Assembly (NCBI RefSeq): GCF_037113525.1
Contig: NZ_CP146963.1
Location: 1,922,001-1,986,000 of the forward strand
Length of the DNA: 64,000 nt
Source: Butyrivibrio fibrisolvens
Lineage (GTDB): Bacteria; Bacillota; Clostridia; Lachnospirales; Lachnospiraceae
Reading direction: 5' to 3'
The notes below the pieces were generated by a model, which saw nothing but the letters and a program-made list of their open reading frames with translations, searched no databases and had not been told where the DNA came from. Positions 16,042 through 24,319 of the stretch are shown one piece after another. The first letter of the stretch is position 1, and every line of letters starts with the position of its first letter. A program made the translations under genes and the position numbers.

Positions 16042-17238
16042 ATGATCAATATCAAAAATGTTACTGATGATATACTATGGATTGGCGGAAGTGACAAGCG
16101 CCTTGCTTTATTTGAGAATCTTTTTCCGCTGCCATATGGCGTATCTTACAACAGCTATGTGGTCAAAGATGACAAGACCATTATCTTCGATACAGCTGAT
16201 GTAACAATAGCTGATCAGTATGTTGAGAATCTGCAGGCGGCCCTTGGAGGAAGTACCCCTGATTATCTTGTGATCCTTCATATGGAGCCTGATCATTGTT
16301 CTCAGATATCAAGAGTCGTATCTCTTTATCCTGATATAAAGCTTGTGGGCGGCGTGCAGACATTTAAATTTCTGCATCAGTTCTTCCCTGAGCTTGACGA
16401 CGTAGAAAAGGTTACGGTCAAGGAAGGCGACTCGCTTGATACGGCTAACCACAGCTTTAGCTTTGTAGCAGCACCTATGGTTCACTGGCCTGAAGTACTT
16501 CTTGCTTTTGATATCAAGTCAGGAACACTTTTTAGTGCAGATGCATTCGGAACCTTCGGAAGCGTAGATTCCGGCATCTTTGCAGATGATTATGATTTTG
16601 AAAAAGAGTACCTTGATGAAGCAAGACGCTATTATGCCAATATAGTCGGCAAGTACGGCGCACAGGTTCAGGCTGTTCTTAAAAAGGCACAGGGCCTTGA
16701 AATTCAGAGAATATGCCCGCTTCACGGACCTATCTGGCGTAAGGATATAGGCTGGTTTGTTGATAAGTACGACAAGTGGAGCCTGTGCACACCGGAGACA
16801 GACGATATACTTATTGTATATGGTTCTATGTATGGCCATACAGCAAGCGCAGCAGAGACTCTGGCTCAGATAGTTCATGAAAAGAGCGGTAAGAATGTAA
16901 GAGTCTTTGACGTAAGTAAGACAGACAAGTCTTTCCTTGTAGGCGAAGCATGGAGATGCGCTAAGATCGTACTTATGGCTCCAACTTATAACGGCGGATT
17001 ATATCTTCCTATGGAAAGCTATGTAGAAGATCTTGTAGCTCTCGGACTTAAGAACAGAGCATTTGCTCTTGGTCAGAATGGTACCTGGGCACCTGTATCT
17101 GCCAAGCATATGTCCGATAAGCTTGCACTTCTTAAAGACTGTACTATAGCTGAGACTATACTAACAATAAACTCTGCGCTTCACGAAAGTGATATGGCTA
17201 CGGTGGAGAGTTTTGCAGATGCTATCGTGAATATGTAA
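16042..17238 (+). CDS. A-type flavoprotein (flavodiiron protein, FprA family)
   Basis: 398 residues: metallo-beta-lactamase-like diiron domain (1-~245) and flavodoxin domain (~255-398). Diiron ligands are visible in HMEPDHCSQ, MVHWPE, SADAFG and CPLHGPIW; FMN binding is in VYGSMYGHTASAAETL and MAPTYNGGLY. Family members reduce O2 to water, or NO to N2O, protecting anaerobes. No rubredoxin domain is attached, so electrons must come from a separate carrier. AAAGGAGGACATAG gives the start. Confidence 0.92.
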   Translation: MINIKNVTDDILWIGGSDKRLALFENLFPLPYGVSYNSYVVKDDKTIIFDTADVTIADQYVENLQAALGGSTPDYLVILHMEPDHCSQISRVVSLYPDIKLVGGVQTFKFLHQFFPELDDVEKVTVKEGDSLDTANHSFSFVAAPMVHWPEVLLAFDIKSGTLFSADAFGTFGSVDSGIFADDYDFEKEYLDEARRYYANIVGKYGAQVQAVLKKAQGLEIQRICPLHGPIWRKDIGWFVDKYDKWSLCTPETDDILIVYGSMYGHTASAAETLAQIVHEKSGKNVRVFDVSKTDKSFLVGEAWRCAKIVLMAPTYNGGLYLPMESYVEDLVALGLKNRAFALGQNGTWAPVSAKHMSDKLALLKDCTIAETILTINSALHESDMATVESFADAIVNM

Positions 17239-17240
17239 TA

Positions 17241-17297
17241 CCGACATATAAATACATCCATGTATTTATAAACATGTCGAAACTACATCCTGTAGTT
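17241..17297 (+). repeat. Small palindromic element E1
   Basis: 57 bp directly after the flavodiiron stop codon: CCGACAT and ATGTCG flank an inner stem AAATACAT/ATGTATTT, then a second hairpin AACTACATCCTGTAGTT. The same 57-bp design occurs reversed at 30820-30876 (E2), with changed but still paired stems. Confidence 0.8.
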
Positions 17298-17316
17298 CTA
17301 ATCAAATAATAGTATA

Positions 17317-17356
17317 AATGCATTCCTGAATATACATTTGGGAATGCATTTTTTTA
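17317..17356 (+). terminator. Terminator after the flavodiiron gene
   Basis: AATGCATTCC and GGAATGCATT form a stem with a 14-base loop and a run of seven T. Confidence 0.88.
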
Positions 17357-17481
17357 TTCAATTGGTAATATGTAAATATCCGCAAGATGCATTAATTTCG
17401 CACTAGATTATGAGGCGATTTTAATGTAAAGTAGTAATGGTTGGTTATTTGATATTCTCAAATGAAAGGGAGGAGATATGT

Positions 17482-18846
17482 ATGCTTGAAAAAATGTTCA
17501 AGCTCAAAGCGCATGGTACGACTGTAAAGACAGAGATTCTTGCAGGTCTTACCACATTTCTTGCGATGGCTTATATTCTGGCTGTCAATCCATCAATTCT
17601 TGGAGCCGTAATGGATCCGAACGGAGTATTTATTGCAACAGCAATTGCTTCTGCAGTAGCTACTTTCTTTATGGCACTTATTGCTAATTATCCTATAGCA
17701 CTTTCTGCCGGCCTTGGTCTTAATGCTTACTTTGCATATACAGTATGCCTTGGCGAACTTTCTGACATGGGAGACCAGGCATTTACTGTATGTCTTACAG
17801 CTGTATTAGTTGAAGGTCTTGTATTTATACTTCTTTCAGCATTTAAGTTCCGTGAGCAGATCATCAATGGTATACCTCACAACCTTAAAAATGGTATATC
17901 TGCCGGCATCGGTCTTTTTGTAGCATTTATCGGACTTCAGGGTGCTGGACTTGTTGTTAACAGTGATTCAACTCTTGTTGACATGGGAGATTTCTCAACA
18001 CCTCAGGTGGTACTGGCTCTCGTAGGTTTTATCATCATTGTTGTTCTTTGCAGCCTTAATGTTCCTGGTGCTGTACTTATCGGTATTCTTGTTACATGGA
18101 TCCTTGGTATGTGCGCACAGGCTTCAGGATGGTACGTTGTTGATGAGAACAATGCAAGCCTTTTCCCTAATTTCTCTCAGGGACTTGTTAACTTCTCTGG
18201 ACTTAAGAATACAGCATTTAAGTTTAATTTCTCTTGGGCTGCTTCTAACATCATTCAGTTTATCGCTATCACATTCAGCTTCCTGTTCGTTGATATGTTC
18301 GATACAGTAGGAACAGTAATCGGTGTAGCTGATAAGGCAGGACTTCTTGATGAAGACGGCAAGCTTCCAAGAGTAGGAAGTGTATTCATGTCAGATGCTC
18401 TTGGTACAACAATTGGTGCATGCCTTGGTACATCTACAGTTACAAGTTTCGTAGAGTCTAGTGCAGGTGTTGCAGCTGGCGGACGTACAGGTCTTACAGC
18501 TCTTACAACAGGTGTTATGTTCCTTGTAGCTATGTTCCTGTCACCTGTATTCCTTGCAATTCCTTCATTCGCAACAGCTCCTGCTCTTGTATATGTAGGA
18601 ATGCTTATGATCACATCTATCAAGAAGATCGAGTTCGACGGAGATATCGCAGACAGCGCCGGAGCTTACATGGCACTTCTTATGATGCCTCTTACATATT
18701 CAATTGCTAACGGTATCATGTTTGGTGTTCTTACATGGGTTATCGTAAAGGTATTCGAGCGCAAGGCTAAGGATATTTCACCTATCATGTGGGTAATATT
18801 CGGTCTGTTTGCACTTAGAATTGTAAGCCTTATAGCTAAGATCTGA
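17482..18846 (+). CDS. NCS2-family purine permease (AzgA/PbuG-like)
   Basis: About 454 residues with 12-14 hydrophobic segments. Family motifs: TEILAGLTTFLAMAYILAVNP, GLGLNAYFAYTVC, FLFVDMFDTVGT and LGTSTVTSFVESSAGVAAGGRTG (given here in part), characteristic of the AzgA branch that carries adenine, guanine or hypoxanthine. Start ATG 17482 follows GGGAGGAG by 6 bases; the frame is open further upstream, but that part lacks a ribosome site. No purine riboswitch is visible in the short leader. Single-gene unit with its own terminator. Confidence 0.88.
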   Translation: MLEKMFKLKAHGTTVKTEILAGLTTFLAMAYILAVNPSILGAVMDPNGVFIATAIASAVATFFMALIANYPIALSAGLGLNAYFAYTVCLGELSDMGDQAFTVCLTAVLVEGLVFILLSAFKFREQIINGIPHNLKNGISAGIGLFVAFIGLQGAGLVVNSDSTLVDMGDFSTPQVVLALVGFIIIVVLCSLNVPGAVLIGILVTWILGMCAQASGWYVVDENNASLFPNFSQGLVNFSGLKNTAFKFNFSWAASNIIQFIAITFSFLFVDMFDTVGTVIGVADKAGLLDEDGKLPRVGSVFMSDALGTTIGACLGTSTVTSFVESSAGVAAGGRTGLTALTTGVMFLVAMFLSPVFLAIPSFATAPALVYVGMLMITSIKKIEFDGDIADSAGAYMALLMMPLTYSIANGIMFGVLTWVIVKVFERKAKDISPIMWVIFGLFALRIVSLIAKI

Positions 18847-18858
18847 CGTGGTTAAATG

Positions 18859-18894
18859 CAGGCAGTAGGACAGAGATGTTCTGCTGCCTGTTTT
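18859..18894 (+). terminator. Terminator after the purine permease
   Basis: CAGGCAG/CTGCCTG stem with an 18-base loop region that can pair further (AGGACAG with CTGTTCT-like bases), followed by TTTTATT. Confidence 0.7.
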
Positions 18895-18906
18895 ATTATA
18901 GAATTG

Positions 18907-19199
18907 AAACTTCGCATATATAAGATTGTCGCAAACGTAGAAGATTCCTGAGGATGGTAGTTGATAAATGATTTTGTGGTCATGAAAATTATATAAAATT
19001 CAAGGCATGATATCTGGAATAATATATTCTAGGATCCGAAACTCGCTACGCTCAAACATGCGGATCCTAAACAGAATATACTATTCCATCTATCAAGCTC
19101 TTGAATTTAATATAATTTTCAAAGACCACAAAATCATTTATCAACTACCATCCTCAGGAATCTTCGAGGTTTTGGAGATATTTTATATATGCGAAGTTT
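18907..19199 (+). repeat. Large palindromic element B1
   Basis: 293 bp long hairpin. The outer arms (18907-18923, 19183-19199) are a perfect 17-bp inverted repeat. Next comes a perfect 39-bp stem beginning GATTCCTGAGGATGG (18944-18982). The inner arm AAATTCAAGGCATGAT pairs with ATCAAGCTCTTGAATTT, and the tip holds AACTCGCTACGCTCAAACA between GGATCC arms. Copies B2 (30722-30999) and B3 (59522-59823) keep the tip and inner arms, but the 39-bp stem varies with pairing kept. Confidence 0.88.
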
Positions 19200-19303
19200 G
19201 AGTAGAGAAAAAATAATGGTAATAGCGAATGGTAAAAAAGCCTTGAATAACCGATAATTACTGCTTGCATAAGAGCAGATACAATGCTAGAATTAAACAT
19301 GTT

Positions 19304-19374
19304 GCAGATGTAGTTCATCGGTAGAATATCAGCTTCCCAAGCTGAGGAGGCGGGTTCGATTCCCGTCATCTGCT
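19304..19374 (+). tRNA. tRNA-Gly (anticodon CCC)
   Basis: Cloverleaf: acceptor GCAGATG/CATCTGC, D arm GTTC...GAAT, anticodon arm TCAGC-TTCCCAA-GCTGA, T arm GCGGG-TTCGATT-CCCGT, discriminator T. Anticodon CCC reads GGG glycine codons. CCA is not encoded. Confidence 0.93.
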
Positions 19375-19381
19375 TGATAGA

Positions 19382-19417
19382 AGTCGTAGTTAGATGATTT
19401 TTCTAACTGCGGCTTTT
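19382..19417 (+). terminator. Terminator after tRNA-Gly
   Basis: Long stem AGTCGTAGTTAGA/TCTAACTGCGGCT (with G:T and one mismatch) followed by TTTTT. Confidence 0.85.
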
Positions 19418-19508
19418 TGTTTTGGATTTCAGGAAAAACATGCGAAAGTTTCTTTTGATTTTCTTGTGCAATTCTGACAATCTTTTATGAAGTCATCGAT
19501 TTATTGTA

Positions 19509-19600
19509 TATAATTAACAAAAAACATATATGTGACTATAAGCGAAACAGTGCAAATTGTGGGAAAACGTTTACCCAAATTGTTGTTGTTTCGCTTTTTG
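19509..19600 (+). promoter_or_regulatory. Promoter element, LacI-type operator and attenuator-like hairpin of the maltodextrin locus
   Basis: TATAAT at 19509-19514 is a likely -10 (no good -35, so perhaps activator-dependent). At 19561-19576 GGGAAAACGTTTACCC is a near-palindromic LacI/GalR-family operator. It lies at the tip of a larger hairpin, AGCGAAACA (19541-19549) with TGTTTCGCT (19587-19595), followed by TTTTG. So a repressor site and a terminator-like structure coincide in the leader. The LacI-family gene at 26300 is the obvious candidate regulator. Downstream of this, to 19702, only a ribosome site is seen. Confidence 0.6.
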
Positions 19601-19702
19601 TTTTCCCATAAAATGAGAAATATCAAGAGGGAAAGTGCACGCCCTGTCACGAAGAAAACTAAATAAAGACAAGTTAATTTCAAGAGAAAACAGGAGGAAA
19701 AT

Positions 19703-20920
19703 ATGAAACAGTTTAAAATGCTTGTTTCAAAACTTGCGATAGCTCTTATAGTATTTGCAGCTGTTGTTGCAAAACTTTCAGCTTCAGTAGTGGCAGCAGG
19801 TGGCGATAATGAGATGATCGTCATATACGCACAGGTTCCAGATGATTGGGAAAATCCATGTGTCTGGGCATGGGACAATGATGGCAATAGTGCGTTCGAT
19901 ATGTGGCCGGGCGGTGAGATGGAAGAGGATAAGGATAACGCCGGCTGGAACTACGTCTACATCCCTTCATGGGCAAATCACATTATCATAAATGCAAATG
20001 GCGGCGAAGTTCAGGCCGATGAAATAGTACTTGAAGAAGCTGTTAACACCTGGGTTACGATTGCTGCTCCTGATGACGCTTCTATATCTACAGAGCAGCT
20101 TACAGAAGGTGACATTCCTGAATACGTTGAGAAGTTTCCTGTACATGTAAGAGTGGATGAGTCCTGGGGTGTACCTACGCTTCAGGGAACTTTGGAAGAT
20201 GGAACACAGGCTTTTGAAGATGCCAAAGTAATGACACTGGATGCTACAGACTGGTACACAGCAAACATCCCTGTAACAGCCAAATCAATCACAGTTAGTT
20301 CTGAAGATGGAAAAAACTCTACAGAAGATATAAAGATTGATGCAGCGCAGGTTTGGGTAAGCGTTGAAGCAGATGGTACATACGATTTTTCTTATGTAGA
20401 TCCTGAAAAGGCTGCAGCACCAAACATCACAGTTTATGTAATAGCACCAAGCGACTGGGAGAAGCCTTGCCTCTGGGCATGGTCAGCACCTGACGGAACC
20501 GGCGTATATGCAACATGGCCCGGTGAAGCTTTTGAAGAAGGTGAAAACGGCTGGCTTTGCAAAGAAGTTCCCGGATGGATCAATTCCATCATAGTTAACG
20601 CTAATGACGGAACAGTTCAGACAGCAGATATCTCCATTGATTCAGGTGTTGACGTATGGGTAGTTGTAACTGATAAAGATAACTATGAAGTATATTACGA
20701 AGAGCCTGAAGTTACTATAGATACGGCAGACGCTACAGATGCAAGCGAAGGTTCTAGCGATAGCACAGAAGCGGCAAGCAATGAACAGGAAGTTGCAGGA
20801 GCAAAAAGAGATGGTGGTTCAAACGGCTCATCACTTCCGCTTATTGGTGGAACTATAGCACTGGCGCTTGTAGCGGCAGCAGGCACAGGCACATATATGG
20901 CAAAAAAGAATTCTAAGTAA
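19703..20920 (+). CDS. Membrane-anchored starch-binding protein with two CBM26-like modules
   Basis: 405 residues: signal peptide (1-~32), two related modules (~38-125 and ~235-330), an acidic linker rich in D, S, T and E, and a C-terminal membrane helix (SLPLIGGTIALALVAAA) with a basic tail. Each module shows the same order: VPDDWENPCVWAWD or APSDWEKPCLWAWS, then MWPGGEM or TWPGEAF, then IIINANGGEVQ or IIVNANDGTVQ, as in CBM26-type starch-binding domains. The middle segment (~145-230) is a more diverged beta-domain. It lacks a catalytic domain, so the likely task is holding starch or maltodextrin at the cell surface for the transporter encoded next. CAGGAGGAAAAT fixes the start. Confidence 0.8.
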   Translation: MKQFKMLVSKLAIALIVFAAVVAKLSASVVAAGGDNEMIVIYAQVPDDWENPCVWAWDNDGNSAFDMWPGGEMEEDKDNAGWNYVYIPSWANHIIINANGGEVQADEIVLEEAVNTWVTIAAPDDASISTEQLTEGDIPEYVEKFPVHVRVDESWGVPTLQGTLEDGTQAFEDAKVMTLDATDWYTANIPVTAKSITVSSEDGKNSTEDIKIDAAQVWVSVEADGTYDFSYVDPEKAAAPNITVYVIAPSDWEKPCLWAWSAPDGTGVYATWPGEAFEEGENGWLCKEVPGWINSIIVNANDGTVQTADISIDSGVDVWVVVTDKDNYEVYYEEPEVTIDTADATDASEGSSDSTEAASNEQEVAGAKRDGGSNGSSLPLIGGTIALALVAAAGTGTYMAKKNSK

Positions 20921-21077
20921 TAAAAATAATGACAAACAAAAAGTAAATAAAGAAATAACGAAAAAGTAAAAAAATATTAGAAAAAAGATATTAGGAAACA
21001 TAAGCAAGTATTGAAGAAGTTTAAGCTACTAAACTAAAAGGAATAATTTAATTAGAAAGATATATGCGGAGGGAGCA

Positions 21078-22289
21078 ATGAAGAAAAGGTTATTTTCATT
21101 ACTTATGACAATGGCTGTGACTGCCGGATTACTTACCGGCTGCGCAGGTAGTAAGGCTCAGGTTGACGACAAGACCATCGTTATCTGGCACGACAAGGAA
21201 GATGCTGTAGTAGAAGTCCTTCAGGATAAATTGTCGCAGCTTGAACCCGATATTCATGTAGTGCTTGAGAAAAAAAGTGATCTCACAGAGTCCCTGAAAA
21301 TGGTTGGAAATGACCCTAATTCTGCTCCCGACATGTATATCTTTGCTCATGACAAGATCGGTGTATATGCAGAGGTGGGAATTCTGGCTGATATCAAAGA
21401 CCTTATCCCTGAGGACCAGCTGACAGATTATATAGATACAACTCTTGCAGCAGCTACCTACAAGGATACTATCTACCAGCTGCCCATCTACTACGAGACA
21501 TTACTATTTGTATATAACAAAAGATATATGGAAGACTCTGAAGTTCCTTCAACTACAGAAGATCTTTACGCATATATGGAAGAAAATACAGCAGGAGGCC
21601 ATTACGGCTTTGTAGAACAGCACAGTACTCCTTACTACGCAGCAGGGTGGCTGGCAGGATTTGGCGCTGAGATACTTAGTAAAGATGGCACACCTTGCCT
21701 TGATTCAGCAGAAGTGCAGTCAGCACTTAATTATCACAAGAAATTCGTAGAGCTTATGCCTGGCGAAACTGAATACGCAACAGTAAATACACTCTTTAGT
21801 GAAGGCATGGCACATTCTACTATTGCAGGTCCATGGCTTATCCCAACAGTTCGTGAAAGCGGTATGGACGTAGGCGTTGCTCCAATGCCTGTAATAGATG
21901 AAACAGGAAAGCCAATCATGCCTTACATGGGAGTTCAGGGCGTGCAGGTCCTTAAGTTCGCTGCTGAGAATAAAAAAGATTCTGTAACCAAAGTTTTAAA
22001 CGTACTTATGGATCCTGAAGTAGAGATAGAGCTTGCCAAAGCAAGCGGCTGCGCCCCTGCAAGAAACTCCTGTTATGATAATGCAGATATAAAGTCTGAT
22101 GAAGTAGTAATGATGATGAAAGAAACAGCTCAGAACGCAGTTCCAATGCCCAATATCCCTGAGATGGACGTTATGTGGTCAGTAATGGGCAACCTTCTTA
22201 CAGATGTAAATCTTAGCGGTAAAGATATTGCAGAAAGCACCGCTAAGGCACAGCAGGAAGCAGAGCAGCTGATTCAGAGCATGAAGTAA
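21078..22289 (+). CDS. Maltodextrin-type ABC transporter substrate-binding lipoprotein
   Basis: 403 residues of the MalE/cluster-1 solute-binding family. Lipoprotein signal with lipobox LLTGC (lipid-modified Cys22). TIVIWHDKEDAVVEVL, YQLPIYYETLLFVYNK and FSEGMAHSTIAGPWLIP are typical of maltose/maltodextrin-binding proteins. CGGAGGGAGCA precedes ATG. It lies between the starch-binding protein and the two permeases; no ATPase is encoded here, so a shared MsmX-type ATPase elsewhere is likely. Confidence 0.88.
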   Translation: MKKRLFSLLMTMAVTAGLLTGCAGSKAQVDDKTIVIWHDKEDAVVEVLQDKLSQLEPDIHVVLEKKSDLTESLKMVGNDPNSAPDMYIFAHDKIGVYAEVGILADIKDLIPEDQLTDYIDTTLAAATYKDTIYQLPIYYETLLFVYNKRYMEDSEVPSTTEDLYAYMEENTAGGHYGFVEQHSTPYYAAGWLAGFGAEILSKDGTPCLDSAEVQSALNYHKKFVELMPGETEYATVNTLFSEGMAHSTIAGPWLIPTVRESGMDVGVAPMPVIDETGKPIMPYMGVQGVQVLKFAAENKKDSVTKVLNVLMDPEVEIELAKASGCAPARNSCYDNADIKSDEVVMMMKETAQNAVPMPNIPEMDVMWSVMGNLLTDVNLSGKDIAESTAKAQQEAEQLIQSMK

Positions 22290-22414
22290 TAGGAACACAT
22301 GATTCGTTTTATAGGATGTCAAAAGATAATTGTTTATCTATATGGCAATATGAAAACAAATCAATACATGAATAAATTAAGATAAGAAAAGATCAATTGG
22401 AGGCCAATATCATT

Positions 22415-23422
22415 TTGGAAACCTACATAAGAGATATAAAAACCGATCAAGTTAAGGCTCAGGACTTAGCGACTGATAAATCGGGTAGAAAAAAGGCTGG
22501 GATATCCCAAAAACCTAAGATGAGTAACACAGCTGGTTTTGACACACTAAAATCTTACCTTTGGTCCGCCCCGTCCCTGATCCTTATATGCCTGATCGTA
22601 ATATTCCCAATCCTTTACACAGGCTATATATCCATGACCAACATGAACGTCTACCACTGGACGAACTTCACCTTCGTTGGTCTTAAGAACTACTTGGATG
22701 CCCTTCTCGTTTTTGACAATGGCTTCATATCAGCCCTTATCATGACAGTAGTATGGACTGTCATCAACATGATAGCGCAGCTTGTTATAGCCTTTATCCT
22801 GGCATCACTTCTTAACGTCAAGGGCCTTAAACTCAGGAACATCTACAAGACACTTCTCATATTCCCCTGGGCTATGCCGGGATATGTATCGATTCTTCTG
22901 TGGAAGACAGGTATCTATAATTCACAGTTCGGCCTTTTAAACCAGTGGCTTGCGCATCTTGGAATAGAGCCTGTAAGGTGGCTTTCTTCCAACTTATCAG
23001 CATTCATCTGCTGTACGATCGTTAACCTCTGGCTGGCGCTTCCTTTCATGATGACAATCATGGACGGCGCATTCCAGAGTATCGACAAGAGCTTTTATGA
23101 AAGCGCAGTACTTGACGGCGCGGGATGGCTTCAGAAGACGTTTTATATAACGATCCCCATGATCAAACCTATCATCGGACCATCCGTAATTATCACCATA
23201 TTCACCACCTTCAAGCAGTTCGACGTAATCTATCTGCTGACTCAGCAGGTAGGCGCAAGGAGCGGATCTGATATTCACACCATCATGACCTATGCCTATG
23301 AGAAAGCATTCGTCACCAACAATTACGGCTACAGCTCAGCAGTATCAATGCTCATTTTCCTGATGCTCGTTGGCTTTACGATCTTTACCAATAAGATGGG
23401 CAAAAAGAAAGAGGACTTATGA
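22415..23422 (+). CDS. Maltodextrin ABC transporter permease, MalF-type
   Basis: About 335 residues. A ~45-residue charged N-terminal extension precedes the first of six membrane helices; the permease loop EAAxxDG appears as ESAVLDGAGWLQKTFYITIP. The start is uncertain: GGAGG at 22399-22403 is best placed for a TTG (22415) or ATT start, while TTG 22397 overlaps the site. Stop and malG start overlap by four bases (ATGA), indicating coupled translation. Confidence 0.87.
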   Translation: METYIRDIKTDQVKAQDLATDKSGRKKAGISQKPKMSNTAGFDTLKSYLWSAPSLILICLIVIFPILYTGYISMTNMNVYHWTNFTFVGLKNYLDALLVFDNGFISALIMTVVWTVINMIAQLVIAFILASLLNVKGLKLRNIYKTLLIFPWAMPGYVSILLWKTGIYNSQFGLLNQWLAHLGIEPVRWLSSNLSAFICCTIVNLWLALPFMMTIMDGAFQSIDKSFYESAVLDGAGWLQKTFYITIPMIKPIIGPSVIITIFTTFKQFDVIYLLTQQVGARSGSDIHTIMTYAYEKAFVTNNYGYSSAVSMLIFLMLVGFTIFTNKMGKKKEDL

Positions 23423-24261
23423 AAAGACAAACCAGAAACAACATAAAACTTCTTTTTCTGAATATATTTTTTGTAATAGTATGTTTTATCGCAATGATAC
23501 CAATACTATACGCAGTGTCAGTATCACTAAACTCTAACAACAGCCTTCTTAGCTCCAACTTTTCTTTTATCCCGAAGGCATTTACCTTGTCTAATTATAG
23601 GGCAGTGTTCGTTGACGAGCCGATCATGCTGTGGCTGTCCAACAGCCTTATCCTTGCTATATCGACACTTGTGATAGCACTTGGAACCGGAATCCCCGCA
23701 GCATACGTCTTTTCAAGGAAAAGATTTGCAGGAAGGAATCTTATTTTAAAGACTATAATCCTTCTCTATGCCTTCCCGTCCCTTTTATCCATGACAGCGC
23801 TTTACAAGATCTTAAGCCCTATGGGACTTATCAACACAAGGATTGGCCTGATCATAGTATATACGGGAACAGAGGCGGTCTTTGCCCTCTGGAACATGAA
23901 AGGATATTTTGACACTATACCAAAAGAAATAGAAGAAGCAGCCATGATAGACGGTGCAAGCCCGGTGCAGATAGTTGCAAGGATCGTTATGCCGCTTGCA
24001 AGACCTACGATCGCAGTAACAGCTATGATGGTTCTCATATATGTATGGAATGAGTATATATTTGCAGTTAACTTCATGACGGGTTCAGATACTTACACGC
24101 TGGCAGCAGGACTGTATTCACTGCAGGCAGGTGAGATGAGCGGCAACTGGCCTATTTTCTCAGCAGCCTCAATCGTAGTATCTGTGCCGATACTGATTGT
24201 GTTCTTTGCTCTTCAGAAGAACATGACAACAGGTCTTACATCAGGAGGAGTGAAGGGATAA
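23419..24261 (+). CDS. Maltodextrin ABC transporter permease, MalG-type
   Basis: 280 residues, six membrane helices. The EAA loop is EEAAMIDGASPVQIVARIVM, preceded by YFDTIPKE, typical of MalG. Starts inside the malF stop codon. Forms the membrane channel with the gene upstream. A strong hairpin begins at its stop codon, before the GH13 gene. Confidence 0.9.
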   Translation: MKRQTRNNIKLLFLNIFFVIVCFIAMIPILYAVSVSLNSNNSLLSSNFSFIPKAFTLSNYRAVFVDEPIMLWLSNSLILAISTLVIALGTGIPAAYVFSRKRFAGRNLILKTIILLYAFPSLLSMTALYKILSPMGLINTRIGLIIVYTGTEAVFALWNMKGYFDTIPKEIEEAAMIDGASPVQIVARIVMPLARPTIAVTAMMVLIYVWNEYIFAVNFMTGSDTYTLAAGLYSLQAGEMSGNWPIFSAASIVVSVPILIVFFALQKNMTTGLTSGGVKG

Positions 24262-24292
24262 TGAGTTTGAAAATAAAAATTTTCAAACTCAT
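24261..24292 (+). promoter_or_regulatory. Intercistronic hairpin, malG-GH13 gap
   Basis: Perfect 14-bp arms ATGAGTTTGAAAAT/ATTTTCAAACTCAT with an AAAA loop, starting at the last base of the malG stop. There is no T run, so it is more likely an mRNA-stability or processing hairpin than a terminator. Confidence 0.65.
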
Positions 24293-24319
24293 CAGTAGAT
24301 ACTAGTGAAAGAGGTTGAA

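Noticed and set aside
17357..17481. Purine riboswitch before the NCS2 permease
   Set aside because: The leader is too short and lacks the conserved purine-aptamer loops.
18907..19199. Insertion sequence
   Set aside because: Long terminal inverted repeats are present, but there is no transposase frame inside any B copy.
19154..19369. Minus-strand ORF with N-terminus MTGIEPASSAWEADILPM
   Set aside because: It is the reverse translation of the tRNA-Gly gene, a well-known false protein in bacterial annotations.
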